A DNA stretch of 64,000 nt from the NCBI RefSeq assembly GCF_009900765.1, contig NZ_JAAABL010000016.1:1-64000 (forward strand). The letters are read 5' to 3'. The position numbers and the translations under genes are program-made. This DNA is from Rhodovarius lipocyclicus (GTDB taxonomy: Bacteria; Pseudomonadota; Alphaproteobacteria; Acetobacterales; Acetobacteraceae). The notes under the pieces were generated by a model. The model saw nothing but the letters and a program-made list of their open reading frames with translations. It was not told the origin of the DNA and did no database searches. Positions 17,021 to 26,450 of this stretch are shown piece after piece (positions within the stretch are counted from its first letter, which is position 1; each line of letters opens with the position of its first letter).

Positions 17021-18730
17021 ATGAGCGACGCACCCCAGAAGGATCAAGCCCCCCAAGGGCTGGGCAAGAACGCCGCCAATTACGGCGACCGCGAATTCGC
17101 CTTCTATCTGCGCCGCTCCTTCGCCGCATCCATGGGCTACACGCGCGACGCGCTGTCCCGCACCACGGTGGGCGTGGTCGATACCGCCTCCGACCTGAAC
17201 AACTGCCACCGCTCCGTGCCCGACCTGATCGATGCGGTGAAGCGGGGTGTCATGCTCTCGGGCGGGCTGCCGCTGGCCTTCCCCACCGTCAGCCTGTGCG
17301 AGCCGGTGCTGAGCCCCTGCTCCATGCACTACCGCAACCTGATGGCGCTGGACACGGAGGCGATGGTCGCCGCCCAGCCGCTGGATTCGGTGGTGCTGAT
17401 CGGCGGCTGCGACAAGACCGTGCCCGCCCAGCTGATGGCCGCCATCAGCGCCGATGTGCCCGCCGTGATGGTCGTGACCGGGCCGATGAGCGCCAACCGC
17501 TATCAGGGCGAGCGCTTGGCGGCCTGCACCGACTGCCGGCGTTACTGGGCGCGCTACCGCGCGGGCGATGTCTCCGAAGCGCGGATCAATGAAGTGGAGA
17601 ACGCGCTGGCCGTCACGGCCGGCACCTGCGGCGTGATGGGCACGGCCAGCACCATGGCCTGCCTAGCCGCGACCCTGGGCTTCATGCCGCTGGCGGGCGC
17701 CTCCGCCCCCGCCGTGCACGCCGACCGCCTGCGCATCGCCGAGGAAGCCGGGCGGCTGGCCACCGGGCTGAAGCGCCGCCCCTCGGAGATCGTGACCTGG
17801 AAATCGGTCGAGAACGCCATGCGGGTGCTGCTGGCGCTCGGCGGTTCCACCAACGCCATCGTGCATCTGGCCGCCATCGCGGGCCGGGCGGGGGTGAAGG
17901 TGGACCTGAAGCGCCTGGACGAGATGAGCGACGAGACCCCCGTGCTGGTGGACCTGAAGCCCACCGGAGAGGGCTATATGGAGGACTTCCACTTCGCCGG
18001 CGGCATGCGCGCCCTGTTGTGGGAGCTGCGGGACCTGCTGCACCTGGATACGGTGGATGTGCACGGCCTGACGCTCGCGGAGCGCATCGGCGACGGCGGC
18101 CATTTCGTGGACCGCACCTATATCAAGGCGCGCGAGAACCCGGTGACGCCGGTGGGCGGGCTGGTCACGCTGTATGGCTCGCTGGCGCCGGATGGCGCCA
18201 TCCTGAAGCGCAGCGCCGCCACCCCCGCCCTGTTCGAGCATGAGGCCGAATGCATGGTCTTCGACGGTGTCGAGGACCTGGCGCTGCGCATCGACGACGA
18301 GAACCTGCCCGTCGATGCCAACACCATCATGATCCTGAAGAACGCGGGCCCGCTGTCCCCCGCCGGCATGCCGGAGGCGGGCTACCTGCCCATCCCGCGC
18401 AAGCTGGCGCGCCAGGGCGTGAAGGACATGGTGCGGATGAGCGACTGCCGCATGTCCGGCACCGCCTTCGGCACGGTGGTGCTGCACATCTCGCCCGAGG
18501 CCGCGGCCGGTGGCCCGCTGGCGCTGGTGGAAAGCGGCGACCGCGTGCGGCTCTCGGTGAAGGAGCGCAAGCTGGACCTGCTGGTGGACGAGGCGGTGCT
18601 GGCCGCGCGCCGCGCCGCCTGGAAGGCGCCCGCGAAGCCGAAGCGCGGCTGGGACCGGCTGGTGTTCGAGCAGGTGAACCAGGCGCCCGAGGGGGCGGAT
18701 TTGCGCTTTCTGACCGCCGATGGGCAGTGA
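17021..18730 (+). CDS. IlvD/Edd family dehydratase
   Basis: A 569-residue Fe-S dehydratase. Cluster cysteines are expected at C62 (DLNNCHRS), C130 (IGGCDKT) and C203 (AGTCGVMGTAST). GGSTNAIVHLAAIAGR and SDCRMSGTAFGTVVLHISPE are hallmarks. The sequence is closer to sugar-acid dehydratases (arabonate/xylonate/gluconate types) than to the amino-acid biosynthetic IlvD, but the substrate is not fixed. The start has AGGAGA seven bases upstream; the track frame upstream overlaps the receptor gene. It probably forms an operon with the Bug receptor. Confidence 0.88.
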   Translation: MSDAPQKDQAPQGLGKNAANYGDREFAFYLRRSFAASMGYTRDALSRTTVGVVDTASDLNNCHRSVPDLIDAVKRGVMLSGGLPLAFPTVSLCEPVLSPCSMHYRNLMALDTEAMVAAQPLDSVVLIGGCDKTVPAQLMAAISADVPAVMVVTGPMSANRYQGERLAACTDCRRYWARYRAGDVSEARINEVENALAVTAGTCGVMGTASTMACLAATLGFMPLAGASAPAVHADRLRIAEEAGRLATGLKRRPSEIVTWKSVENAMRVLLALGGSTNAIVHLAAIAGRAGVKVDLKRLDEMSDETPVLVDLKPTGEGYMEDFHFAGGMRALLWELRDLLHLDTVDVHGLTLAERIGDGGHFVDRTYIKARENPVTPVGGLVTLYGSLAPDGAILKRSAATPALFEHEAECMVFDGVEDLALRIDDENLPVDANTIMILKNAGPLSPAGMPEAGYLPIPRKLARQGVKDMVRMSDCRMSGTAFGTVVLHISPEAAAGGPLALVESGDRVRLSVKERKLDLLVDEAVLAARRAAWKAPAKPKRGWDRLVFEQVNQAPEGADLRFLTADGQ

Positions 18731-19841
18731 CACCTATTCCCGGGAGGTCATCGAGTGGTTCCTCAACGCCCAGGCCACTTATTATGAGCGTGGCGACCGC
18801 GTCGCTGACGGGCCTATCCGATGCGAAGGTTTCTACGTCGATCCCTTCTGCGACCCCGGCTGCTGCCGTCCCTGCGGCCCGTTCCCTACCAAGGCGGCCG
18901 CGCTGGAATGGTCGCGCCGCACTGGGGAGGCCATGCGCGATGGGGATGACGCCACAGACCAGGCGCTATGGGACGAGCAGTTGCGACTGTCCCGGATGGA
19001 CATGATCGCGGTCATCGGCGCATCGGGCCGGTCCGGCATGGCGCTCTGCCGCCGGCTGCGGCAGCCCTTCCGGGCCGTGGTGCGCAACGCCCGGAAATGG
19101 AGCGCCAGCGGCATGGAGACGCCGCTTGCCGTCGCCGACCTGAACGACCCCGTGGCGCTGAAAGCCGCGCTGGCCGGCGTTGCCGTCGTCGTCTCCTGCG
19201 TGCATGCGCGCAACATCCCCGCCATCCTGGCCGCCGCCCCGCCCCATGCCCGCTTCGTCTTCATGGGCAGCACTCGCCGTTACTCGCGCTGGCCGGACGC
19301 GCATGGCGACGGCGTGCGCGCCGGCGAGGCCGCCTTCCTCGCCAGCGGGCGGGATGGGGTGATGGTCCATCCGACGATGATCTATGGCGCGCAGGGTGAG
19401 GACAATGTCCAGCGCCTCGCGGCGCTGATGCGCCGCCTGCCCCTACTGCCGCTGCCTGGCGGCGGCGCGAACCTGGTGCAGCCCATCCACCAGGACGATG
19501 TCAGCGACTGCCTGATCGCGGCGGCGAACATCACCGCGCCGGGCGCGCAGGTCATCACCATCGCCGGCCCCGAACCCATCCCCTACCGCGACTTCTGCGC
19601 CGCCATCGCGCGGGCCGCAGGTTTCGCGCCGCGCCCCGTGCTGCCCATCCCGGCCTGGATGCTCATCGCCGCCTCCCCGCTCACGGTCCTGCCCGGCCTG
19701 CCGCGCATCCGCGCCGCCGAGATCCGCCGCCTGACCGAGGACAAGGCCTTCGACATCGGCCCCATGCGCGCCATTCTGGGCGTGGACCCCATCTCCCTGG
19801 AGGCGGGGCTTCGCGCTACCTTTTCTCCAACCGGAGACTGA
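18720..19841 (+). CDS. NAD(P)-binding (NmrA-like) protein with Cys-rich N-terminal extension
   Basis: One open frame of 373 codons. Residues from about 93 (MDMIAVIGASGRSG) form an atypical short-chain/NmrA-type Rossmann protein with TVHPTMIYG-like and QPIHQDDVSD segments. The first 92 residues are different: they contain FCDPGCCRPCGPFPTKAAALEWSRRTGE and look like a separate small protein. The frame begins with an ATG overlapping the dehydratase stop by 11 bases. No good ribosome site lies before the internal ATG at 18996. It may be a natural fusion, or two genes whose boundary was lost; the NmrA-like part alone is secure. Confidence 0.65.
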   Translation: MGSDTYSREVIEWFLNAQATYYERGDRVADGPIRCEGFYVDPFCDPGCCRPCGPFPTKAAALEWSRRTGEAMRDGDDATDQALWDEQLRLSRMDMIAVIGASGRSGMALCRRLRQPFRAVVRNARKWSASGMETPLAVADLNDPVALKAALAGVAVVVSCVHARNIPAILAAAPPHARFVFMGSTRRYSRWPDAHGDGVRAGEAAFLASGRDGVMVHPTMIYGAQGEDNVQRLAALMRRLPLLPLPGGGANLVQPIHQDDVSDCLIAAANITAPGAQVITIAGPEPIPYRDFCAAIARAAGFAPRPVLPIPAWMLIAASPLTVLPGLPRIRAAEIRRLTEDKAFDIGPMRAILGVDPISLEAGLRATFSPTGD

Positions 19842-19846
19842 GCCCC

Positions 19847-21022
19847 ATGCCCATCATCAACCGCATCGCCGACTTCCACCCGGAAATGACCGCCTGGCGG
19901 CGGGATTTCCACACCCATCCGGAGCTGGGCTTCGAGGAGCACCGCACCGCGGGCATCGTGGCGCAGAAGCTGCGCGAATTCGGCTGCGACCAGGTGGTGG
20001 AGGGTTTCTCCAAGACCGGCGTGATCGGCGTGATCCATGGCCAAAGTGGCCCGAACGGCCGCGCCATCGGCCTGCGCGCGGACATGGACGCGCTGCCGAT
20101 CGAGGAGCAGACCGGCGCGCCCTATGCCAGCCAGACGCCCGGCAGGATGCACGCCTGCGGCCATGACGGCCACACCACCATGCTGCTGGGTGCGGCCAAA
20201 TACCTCGCCGAGACCCGCAACTTCAGCGGCTCCGTCGTGCTGATCTTCCAGCCCGCCGAGGAGAACCTGGCCGGCGGCGGCGTGATGGTCGATGACGGGC
20301 TGTTCGAGAAATTCCCGGTCGAGCGCGTGTTCGGCATGCACAACTGGCCTAGCCTGCCCGCCGGCGAGTTCCACTGGCGCGAGGGCCCGATCATGGCCGC
20401 CGTCGCGAATCTGGAGGTCGAGATCACCGGCAAGGGCGCCCATGGCGCCATGCCGCATGAAGGGGTGGACCCCATCGTGGTGGCCGCGGCCATCGTGCAG
20501 GGGCTGCAATCCATCGTGGCGCGCAATGTGGAACCGGTCGAGGCCGGGGTGATCACCATCGGCCACATCAAGGGCGGCTTCACCTACAACGTCATCCCCG
20601 GCAGCGTGTCCATGCAGGGCACCGCCCGCTGGTTCAAGCCGGAGGTGGGGGACCTGCTGGAATCCCGCTTCCTGGCCATGGTGCCCCGCATCGCCGAGGC
20701 CTTCGGCGCCACCGCCGAGGCGAAGTTCCTGCGCGCCTACCCGGCCACGATCAATGAGGCCGAGAGCACCAAGCTGGCCGTGAAGGCCGCCCAGGCGGTG
20801 GCCGGCCCGGACAGGGTGCGGGAATTCGCCAAGCCCACCATGGGGGCCGAGGATTTCGCCTTCATGCTGAACGCCAAGCCTGGCAGCTATATCATGCTGG
20901 GCAGCGGGCGGACGGCGAGCGACCCGTCGCTGCACCACCCGAAATTCGACTTCAACGACGCGGTGCTGCCGGTGGGGGCGAGCTACTGGGTGCAGCTCGC
21001 CGAGCAGCTGCTGCCGCGCTAG
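19847..21022 (+). CDS. M20 family amidohydrolase (hippurate hydrolase-like)
   Basis: A 391-residue zinc peptidase/amidohydrolase of the HipO/N-acyl-amino-acid hydrolase group. Metal motifs are RADMDALP (about 78-84) and HACGHDGH (H102, C104, H106), with PAEEN carrying the catalytic glutamates. The dimerisation domain holds GKGAHGAMPHEG. No signal peptide. It is five bases after the preceding gene with GGAG in front of the ATG. It would release an amino acid from an N-acyl or aromatic amide. Confidence 0.92.
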   Translation: MPIINRIADFHPEMTAWRRDFHTHPELGFEEHRTAGIVAQKLREFGCDQVVEGFSKTGVIGVIHGQSGPNGRAIGLRADMDALPIEEQTGAPYASQTPGRMHACGHDGHTTMLLGAAKYLAETRNFSGSVVLIFQPAEENLAGGGVMVDDGLFEKFPVERVFGMHNWPSLPAGEFHWREGPIMAAVANLEVEITGKGAHGAMPHEGVDPIVVAAAIVQGLQSIVARNVEPVEAGVITIGHIKGGFTYNVIPGSVSMQGTARWFKPEVGDLLESRFLAMVPRIAEAFGATAEAKFLRAYPATINEAESTKLAVKAAQAVAGPDRVREFAKPTMGAEDFAFMLNAKPGSYIMLGSGRTASDPSLHHPKFDFNDAVLPVGASYWVQLAEQLLPR

Positions 21023-21128
21023 CGGTGCGCTTCATGCAGCCCGTTCCTGCCCCGAAGCTCTCCCGGCGCACCGCTCGCCTTGAGTTCGGCGGGCCGATTC
21101 ACGCCGCTGTCGGTTCCCGACAGCGGCG
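21021..21128. other. Two hairpins between M20 gene and chromate transporter
   Basis: AGCGGTGCGC (21021-21030) pairs exactly with GCGCACCGCT (21066-21075), and an 11-bp stem with a 5-nt loop lies at 21102-21112/21118-21128. Neither is followed by a T run, so these look like RNA structure or a pause site rather than a classic terminator. The second ends 13 bases before the GTG start at 21142. Confidence 0.5.
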
Positions 21129-21141
21129 ATCGGACCACTAG

Positions 21142-21666
21142 GTGCCCACCGCCGCCCAGCTTTTCGCCGCCTATTTCCAGGTCGGCATCTCCGGCTTCGG
21201 CGGCGCGAATGCCTGGGCGCGCTATGTGGTGGTGGAAAAGCGCGGCTGGCTGACCGATGCCGAATACGCCGCGCGCCTGGGCCTGGGGCAGGTGCTGCCG
21301 GGCCCCAACGCGATGAACTGCGCCATCATCATCGGCCATGAATTCGCGGGCGTGCCGGGGGCCATCGCGGCGGTCACCGGCATGTTCGCGGGGCCGCTGT
21401 CGCTGCTGTGCGGGCTGGCGGCACTCTATGACCGGTATGGGGAGCTGCAGCCGGTGCGCGGCGCGCTGGCCGGGGTGGCCGCGGGTGCGGCGGGGATGAT
21501 GCTGGGCACGGCGCTGAAGCTGGCCCGGCGCTCGAAACCCACCTGGCCCATGTGGGCGGTGCTGGCGGCCGCACTCGGGGCATCGCTGTGCGGCGTCTCC
21601 ATCGGCTGGATCCTGCTGGTGCTGGGGCCCATCGGCATCCTGACCGCGCGGATGGAGCGCCCATGA
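21142..21666 (+). CDS. Chromate transporter half, N-terminal-type subunit
   Basis: A 174-residue membrane protein of the CHR family. It carries the family signature FGGANAWARYVVVEKRGWL and GQVLPGPNAMNCAIIIG, followed by four hydrophobic segments. It is one half of a split ChrA-type transporter: the next gene overlaps by ATGA and carries the other half. Translation probably starts at the GTG at 21142; no AGGA is obvious, but a stable hairpin just upstream may position the ribosome. The substrate may be chromate or another oxyanion. Confidence 0.85.
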   Translation: MPTAAQLFAAYFQVGISGFGGANAWARYVVVEKRGWLTDAEYAARLGLGQVLPGPNAMNCAIIIGHEFAGVPGAIAAVTGMFAGPLSLLCGLAALYDRYGELQPVRGALAGVAAGAAGMMLGTALKLARRSKPTWPMWAVLAAALGASLCGVSIGWILLVLGPIGILTARMERP

Positions 21667-22199
21667 AGGACCTGATGGCGCTGATGGCCGGGCTGGCGCC
21701 GCTCTCGCTGATGGCGGTCGGCGGGGGCAGCACGGTGCTGGCGGACATGCACCGGCTGATCGTGGAACAGCATGGCTGGATGGACGATGCGGCCTTCGCC
21801 CGGCGCTATGCGCTGGCGCAGGCCGCACCGGGGCCGAACATCCTGGTCGTGGGGCTGTTCGGCTGGCATGTGGCCGGGCCCATCGGGGTGCTGGGGGCCA
21901 CGCTGGCCATGTGCGGGCCGGCCTTCCTGCTGGCGCTGGGCTTCGCCGCCACCCGCCGGCGGTTCGAGGGCGCGCATTGGCTGCGGCTGATCGAACGCGG
22001 GCTGGTGCCGATGGCGATCGGCCTCGCCGCGGCCTCCGCCCTGCATCTGGGGGGTGCGGCGGTGGCCGCCTGGGGCCCCAGGCCGCTGTGGGGGGCCGCG
22101 ATCATGGCCGCCACCACCGCCGTCGTGTTCTTCACCAAACGCTCGCCGCTGTGGATGCTGGCGGGCGGCGCCGTGCTCGGCGTGTTGCTCATAGGATGA
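21663..22199 (+). CDS. Chromate transporter half, C-terminal-type subunit
   Basis: A 178-residue membrane protein with the second CHR signature: MAVGGGSTVLADMHRLIVEQHGWM and LAQAAPGPNILVVGLFG, then hydrophobic helices at about 60-85, 100-130 and 135-175. Its ATG overlaps the first half's stop (ATGA), and the two together make a full transporter, as in other short-chain CHR pairs. The different signature ordering of the two halves gives the expected antiparallel dimer. Confidence 0.85.
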   Translation: MKDLMALMAGLAPLSLMAVGGGSTVLADMHRLIVEQHGWMDDAAFARRYALAQAAPGPNILVVGLFGWHVAGPIGVLGATLAMCGPAFLLALGFAATRRRFEGAHWLRLIERGLVPMAIGLAAASALHLGGAAVAAWGPRPLWGAAIMAATTAVVFFTKRSPLWMLAGGAVLGVLLIG

Positions 22200-22204
22200 C
22201 CGGG

Positions 22205-22834
22205 ATGACCTATTTCTACGAACCGCGCCAAGGCCACGGCCTGCCGCATGATCCGCTGAAGGCCATCGTGGCGCCGCGCCCGATCGGCTGGATCTCCACG
22301 CTGGATGCGCAGGGGCGCTCGAACCTGGCCCCCTACAGCTTCTTCAACGCGGTGCATTCGCGCCCGGCCCTGCTGGCCTTCACCTCCGAAGGGTTCAAGC
22401 ACAGCGCGGCTAATGCGGTGGCCAGCGGCGAATTCGTGTTCAACCTGGCCACCCGCACCCTGTTCGACGCGATGAACGCCAGCTCCGCCACCATGGCCGA
22501 GGGCGTCAGCGAGTTCGAGGCCGCGGGCATCCCCGCCGCCCCCTGCCGCGTGGTGAAGGCACCGCGCGTGGCCGAAAGCCCCGCCAGCATGGAATGCAAG
22601 GTGGTGCACCATATGGAAATGCTGGACATCGACGGCAAACCCACCGACGGCTTCCTGGTGATCGGCCAGGTGGTGGGGGTGCATATCGCGGAATGGGCGC
22701 TGAAGGACGGCCGGTTCGACATGGTGGCCGCACGCACCATCGCCCGCTGCGGCTACCGTGACTATGTGGAGGTGAGCGAGTTGTTCACCGTGGAACGGCC
22801 GGACGACAAGCCGCGCGGGGTGAGCTTCGGGTGA
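22205..22834 (+). CDS. Flavin reductase-like domain protein
   Basis: A 209-residue FMN-binding split-barrel protein. KAIVAPRPIGWISTLDAQG, NLAPYSFFNAVHSRPALLAF and FVFNLATRTLFDAMNASSA are typical of the flavin reductase-like/DUF447-adjacent group. The start at 22205 is preferred because AGGA lies nine bases upstream; an ATG at 22196 would overlap the transporter stop as ATGA and add three residues. It ends convergent with the DUF938 gene. Physiological partner unknown. Confidence 0.85.
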   Translation: MTYFYEPRQGHGLPHDPLKAIVAPRPIGWISTLDAQGRSNLAPYSFFNAVHSRPALLAFTSEGFKHSAANAVASGEFVFNLATRTLFDAMNASSATMAEGVSEFEAAGIPAAPCRVVKAPRVAESPASMECKVVHHMEMLDIDGKPTDGFLVIGQVVGVHIAEWALKDGRFDMVAARTIARCGYRDYVEVSELFTVERPDDKPRGVSFG

Positions 22835-22839
22835 GGGTG

Positions 22840-23057
22840 GAACCGGGGCTTCGCCCCGGACCCCACCAAGGGCTCCGCCCTTGGAACCCGCCAAGAGCCG
22901 AAAGGCCCCTGGACCCCAGAAGTTGAAAAGCCAGGGAGGGGACATCGTCCCCTCCCTGGCTTTTCAATAACGCCCGGTTTCCAAAGGCCTCGCGGCCTTT
23001 GGCGGGGTCTCAAGGGGCGGCGCCCCTTGATGGGGGCCCGGGGGCAAAGCCCCCGGC
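22840..23057. repeat. Intergenic hairpin element, type A copy 2
   Basis: This is the reverse complement of most of 126-322. It shares the identical 21-bp stem (arms 22923-22943 and 22947-22967, loop ATC instead of GAT), the flanking CGCCCGGTTTCCAAAGGCC and CCAGGGGCC-type blocks, and GGGGCTTCGCCCC / GGGCTCCGCCC palindromes. It fills the gap between two convergent gene ends, flavin reductase and DUF938. No ORF. Confidence 0.75.
22923..22967. terminator. Perfect 21-bp hairpin, likely bidirectional terminator
   Basis: Same stem as at 191-235. With genes ending into it from both sides it would stop both transcripts. T-rich ends (CTTTTCAA) flank the stem on each strand. Confidence 0.6.
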
Positions 23058-23648
23058 TCACCCGCGCCGGAACAGCACAGACAGGTTGTTGGCTGGCATG
23101 TCCGTCACGGCGGGCGGCCCGAAGCCCGCGCGGGCGGCCTCGGCCGCCACATCCTCCAGCGCGCGCACGCCAAAGCGCGGGTCGCGCGCCTGGAGCCAGG
23201 CCTCGAACTGGTGGTTGCTCTCGACCATCGCGCCGCCCACGCGGAACGGGCCATAGAGGTAGAGCAACCCGCCCGGCTCCAGGCAGGCGGCGGCGCCGGC
23301 CATCAGGGCGGGCGTCGCCTCCCAGGGCGCGATGTGGATCATGTTGATGCACAGCACGGCCTGGGCGCGCAGCGCGGGCCAGGGGGCCAGCACGTCCAGC
23401 TCCAGGGCGGGGCGGATGTTGGGGATGCCCTCGGCCCAGGCGTCGATGCTGGCGCGCGCGCCGGCGTCAGGGTCGCTGGGCTGGAAGGTCAGGCCAGGGA
23501 ATTTCGCCGCGAAATGGCGCGCGTGCTCGCCGGAGCCGCTGGCGATTTCCAGCACCAGCCCCTGGGCGGGCAGGATGGCGCGCAGGACCTCGGTGATGGG
23601 GTCGCGGTTGCGGGCGGCGGCGGGGGCCTCGCGGCGGGCGGCGGTCAC
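23058..23648 (-). CDS. DUF938 family methyltransferase-like protein
   Basis: A 196-residue class I SAM-methyltransferase fold protein. [13 protein letters not shown] and [20 protein letters not shown] (motif I), then QPSDPD and [12 protein letters not shown], match DUF938. The start is a GTG at 23648, which overlaps the mtnA stop as GTGA and begins just before the conserved region; the ATG further upstream would run deep into mtnA. No substrate is known for the family. It is translated right after mtnA. Confidence 0.82.
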   Translation of the reverse strand: MTAARREAPAAARNRDPITEVLRAILPAQGLVLEIASGSGEHARHFAAKFPGLTFQPSDPDAGARASIDAWAEGIPNIRPALELDVLAPWPALRAQAVLCINMIHIAPWEATPALMAGAAACLEPGGLLYLYGPFRVGGAMVESNHQFEAWLQARDPRFGVRALEDVAAEAARAGFGPPAVTDMPANNLSVLFRRG

Positions 23649-24727
23649 GCGGCCTTCTCGGGGTACAGCGCGGCCAGCCCGGCGGCACTCGCCTCGCAAC
23701 GCCCGCGCTCCGTGATCAGCCCCGTCACCAGCCGCGCCGGCGTCACGTCGAAGGCCGGGTTGGCGGCCTTGCTGCCCGGGGCCGTCACCTGGATGCGCGT
23801 CAGCCTGCCCGCCTCATCCGGGCCCGTCAGATGCGTCACCTCGGCGGCGGAGCGCTCCTCGATCGGGATTTCCTTCACGCCGTCATCCACCTGCATGTCC
23901 AGCGTGGAATGCGGCAGCGCCACCCAGAACGGCACGCCATTGTCGCGCGCCGCCAACGCCTTCAGATAGGTGCCGATCTTGTTGGCCACATCGCCGCGCC
24001 GGGTCACGCGGTCGGTGCCGACGATGCAGATGTCCACCTCGCCATGCTGCATGTAGTGGCCGCCGGCATTGTCGGCGATCACGGTGTGCGGCACGCCGTG
24101 CGCGCCGAGTTCGAAGGCCGTCAGCGCGGCGCCCTGGTTGCGCGGGCGGGTCTCATCCACCCAGACATGCACGTCGAGTCCAGCATCATGCGCCTGGTAG
24201 ATCGGGCTCAGCGCCGTGCCGTAATCGACGGTGGCGAGCCAGCCGGCATTGCAATGGGTCAGGATGTTCACCCGGCCCTTGCGCGCCGCGATCTCCCGCA
24301 GCAGCGGCAGGCCGTGCTGGCCGATCAGGCGGCAGGTCTCGGCATCGTCGTCGGCAATCGCAGCCGCTTCCGCATAGGCGGCGGCCGCGCGCTCGGCCAC
24401 CGGCAGCGGGGCCAGCCGGGCATGCAGCCGCGCCAGCGCCCAGCGCAGGTTGATGGCGGTGGGGCGGGTTTCGCCCAGCCAGGCCACCACCCGGTCCAGA
24501 TCCTGCGGCGCCGTGCGCATGGCGATCGCGACGCCATAGGCCGCGACGGCCCCGATCAGCGGCGCGCCGCGCACCTGCATGGAGGTGATGGCATGGCCCA
24601 CCTGCTCGGCACTCGACAGGCGCAGCACCTCCACCCGCCAGGGCAGCAGCGTCTGGTCCAGGATGCGCAGGGACCAGCCATCATCGTCCAGCCACAGGCT
24701 GCGATAATAGGTGCCGTTGATCTTCAT
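23645..24727 (-). CDS. mtnA: Methylthioribose-1-phosphate isomerase
   Basis: A 360-residue enzyme of the methionine salvage pathway, turning methylthioribose-1-P into methylthioribulose-1-P. It has the eIF2B-like core with [28 protein letters not shown] (catalytic Cys) and [19 protein letters not shown] (catalytic Asp). No other mtn genes are in the window. MtnA homologues are also used for 5-deoxyribose phosphate disposal, which cannot be excluded here. Confidence 0.93.
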   Translation of the reverse strand: MKINGTYYRSLWLDDDGWSLRILDQTLLPWRVEVLRLSSAEQVGHAITSMQVRGAPLIGAVAAYGVAIAMRTAPQDLDRVVAWLGETRPTAINLRWALARLHARLAPLPVAERAAAAYAEAAAIADDDAETCRLIGQHGLPLLREIAARKGRVNILTHCNAGWLATVDYGTALSPIYQAHDAGLDVHVWVDETRPRNQGAALTAFELGAHGVPHTVIADNAGGHYMQHGEVDICIVGTDRVTRRGDVANKIGTYLKALAARDNGVPFWVALPHSTLDMQVDDGVKEIPIEERSAAEVTHLTGPDEAGRLTRIQVTAPGSKAANPAFDVTPARLVTGLITERGRCEASAAGLAALYPEKAA

Positions 24728-24804
24728 GGCGGGCGCTCCGGAAATCCGCGCTGGATGTGGACCGGATGGCGCCCGCGCTCAAGAGGCGGGGATATGAAGG
24801 GCGC

Positions 24805-26370
24805 CTACACCTTCACGTCCCAGAACATCGGATAGGCCGCGCGCGGCAGGTCGCGCAGCCGCTCGCGGTGGCCGGCGGGGATGGTGAACTGCCCCCACAT
24901 CACCGCCGGCGTGTGCCGCACGGCCGCCGCCTGGACCTCGCCCGCGATGCGGCGGCGGTCCGCGGGCGTGGGGGCCAGCGCGAATTCGCCCAGCAGCCGC
25001 TCGATGTCCCGGTCGCAATCCCAGCCCGGATAGTCCGCGCAGGTGTTGGCCACATAGAAATGCGTGAGCGGGGAGAACATGTCGGTGCCGTTGGCATAGA
25101 CGCTGAACAGGTGCCACCCCTCGCGCCGGGCGCGGCGGGCCAGCACCGTGCCCCAGTCCATCTGCTGCTCCTCCACGGTGAAGCCCGCCAGGCGCATGTT
25201 CTGGATCATCACCTGGGCCGCGGTCTGGCTGATGCTGCCCGCCACCGTCAGGAAGATGATGGGCTGCCCGCGATAGGAGGTGCGGGCGAGCATCCGCCTC
25301 GCCTCCTCCACATCCACCCCGATGGCTTCCGCCCCCGCCCGGCTGTCCAGCGGTGCGTCGCACAGGAAGAAGGAGGGACAGGGCGGCGCGCGGAAGCGTT
25401 CCGGCACGCCCATCGCCGTCAGGGCCGAAGCTTGGTCCGCGCAGCGCCACAGCACCTGGCGCACCGCCGGGTCGTCCATGGGGGCGGCGGCGTGATTGAT
25501 GCGGAAATTGCCCTGGAACATGTGGATGCCGCCCAGCCCCAGCAGCCGCACGCCGCGCGCGCGTTCCAGGCGCGGCAGCAGGTCGAAGGGCAGGTACTGC
25601 ATGTAGTCCACCTCCCCCGCCATCAGCGCGGAGGCGCCGGTCGCCTGGTCGGGCATGACGCGCAGGGTGATGGTGTCCAGATGGACACGTTTGCCCCCGG
25701 CCAGGAAATCGACCGGTTCCTCACGCGGGACATATCCGGCGAAACGCTCCAGCACCATGTAGTTGCCGGGCCGCCAATCCCCGGGGCGGAACCGGAAGGG
25801 GCCGCTGCCGATGATCTCGCGGATGCGGGTTTCCACCGGCACGCGGGCCAGGCGCTCCGGCAGCATCACCGGCAGGGGCGCGTTGGGTTTGCCCAGCACG
25901 TCCAGCACCAGGGGGAAGGGGCGCGACAGCGCCAGGCGGAACACGCGCGCATCCAGCGCCACCAGCTCCGCCTTGGCCGCCCACAGCATGCGCCCTTGCG
26001 CGTCGCGCGGGGCCCAGCGCTCCAGGCTCGCCACGCAATCGGCGGCCGTCACCGGCGTGCCGTCATGCCACAGCAGGCCGGGCCGCAGGCGGAAGGTCCA
26101 GGTCAGGCCATCGGGCCCGCTCTCCCATGCCTCGACCATCTGCGGGCGGATCGTGCCCTGGCCGTCCATGGCGAACAGGGTGTCGAACACATGGGTGGCG
26201 AAGGTGCGGGTGATGGCCGCGGTGGTGGCGTGCGGGTCCAGGATCACGACCTCGCTCTCCAGCACCAGATTGGCGGTGCCGGCCGCCCGGGCGGGCGGGG
26301 CCATCCAGGGCACAGCCAGGCCGCCACCGGCCAGGAGGGCACCGCGCCGGCCGATTTCCTTGGGGTTCAT
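24805..26370 (-). CDS. Peptide/nickel-type ABC substrate-binding protein (orphan)
   Basis: A 521-residue family 5 extracellular solute-binding protein. The signal peptide MNPKEIGRRGALLAGGGLAVPWMAPPARA has a twin-arginine-like GRRGALL. Mature motifs include LRPGLLWHDGTPVTAADCVASLERW and FRFRPGDWRPGNYMVLERF. AGGG nine bases upstream supports the ATG at 26370; an in-frame ATG at 26379 is possible. No permease or ATPase genes adjoin it. It diverges from the penicillin-acylase gene with 80 bases between, suggesting joint control and a peptide- or amide-like ligand. Confidence 0.88.
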   Translation of the reverse strand: MNPKEIGRRGALLAGGGLAVPWMAPPARAAGTANLVLESEVVILDPHATTAAITRTFATHVFDTLFAMDGQGTIRPQMVEAWESGPDGLTWTFRLRPGLLWHDGTPVTAADCVASLERWAPRDAQGRMLWAAKAELVALDARVFRLALSRPFPLVLDVLGKPNAPLPVMLPERLARVPVETRIREIIGSGPFRFRPGDWRPGNYMVLERFAGYVPREEPVDFLAGGKRVHLDTITLRVMPDQATGASALMAGEVDYMQYLPFDLLPRLERARGVRLLGLGGIHMFQGNFRINHAAAPMDDPAVRQVLWRCADQASALTAMGVPERFRAPPCPSFFLCDAPLDSRAGAEAIGVDVEEARRMLARTSYRGQPIIFLTVAGSISQTAAQVMIQNMRLAGFTVEEQQMDWGTVLARRARREGWHLFSVYANGTDMFSPLTHFYVANTCADYPGWDCDRDIERLLGEFALAPTPADRRRIAGEVQAAAVRHTPAVMWGQFTIPAGHRERLRDLPRAAYPMFWDVKV

Positions 26371-26450
26371 CCCGCCCATCCCTGTTCGTTTCCGCCGTGA
26401 CGGTATTTGATGGCGGCAAGGCACGTCCAGCAAAGAGGAACAGCAACGCC

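Noticed and set aside
21142-22199. Frameshifted chrA
   Set aside because: Each half has its own start and the ATGA overlap is clean; two-gene CHR transporters are known.
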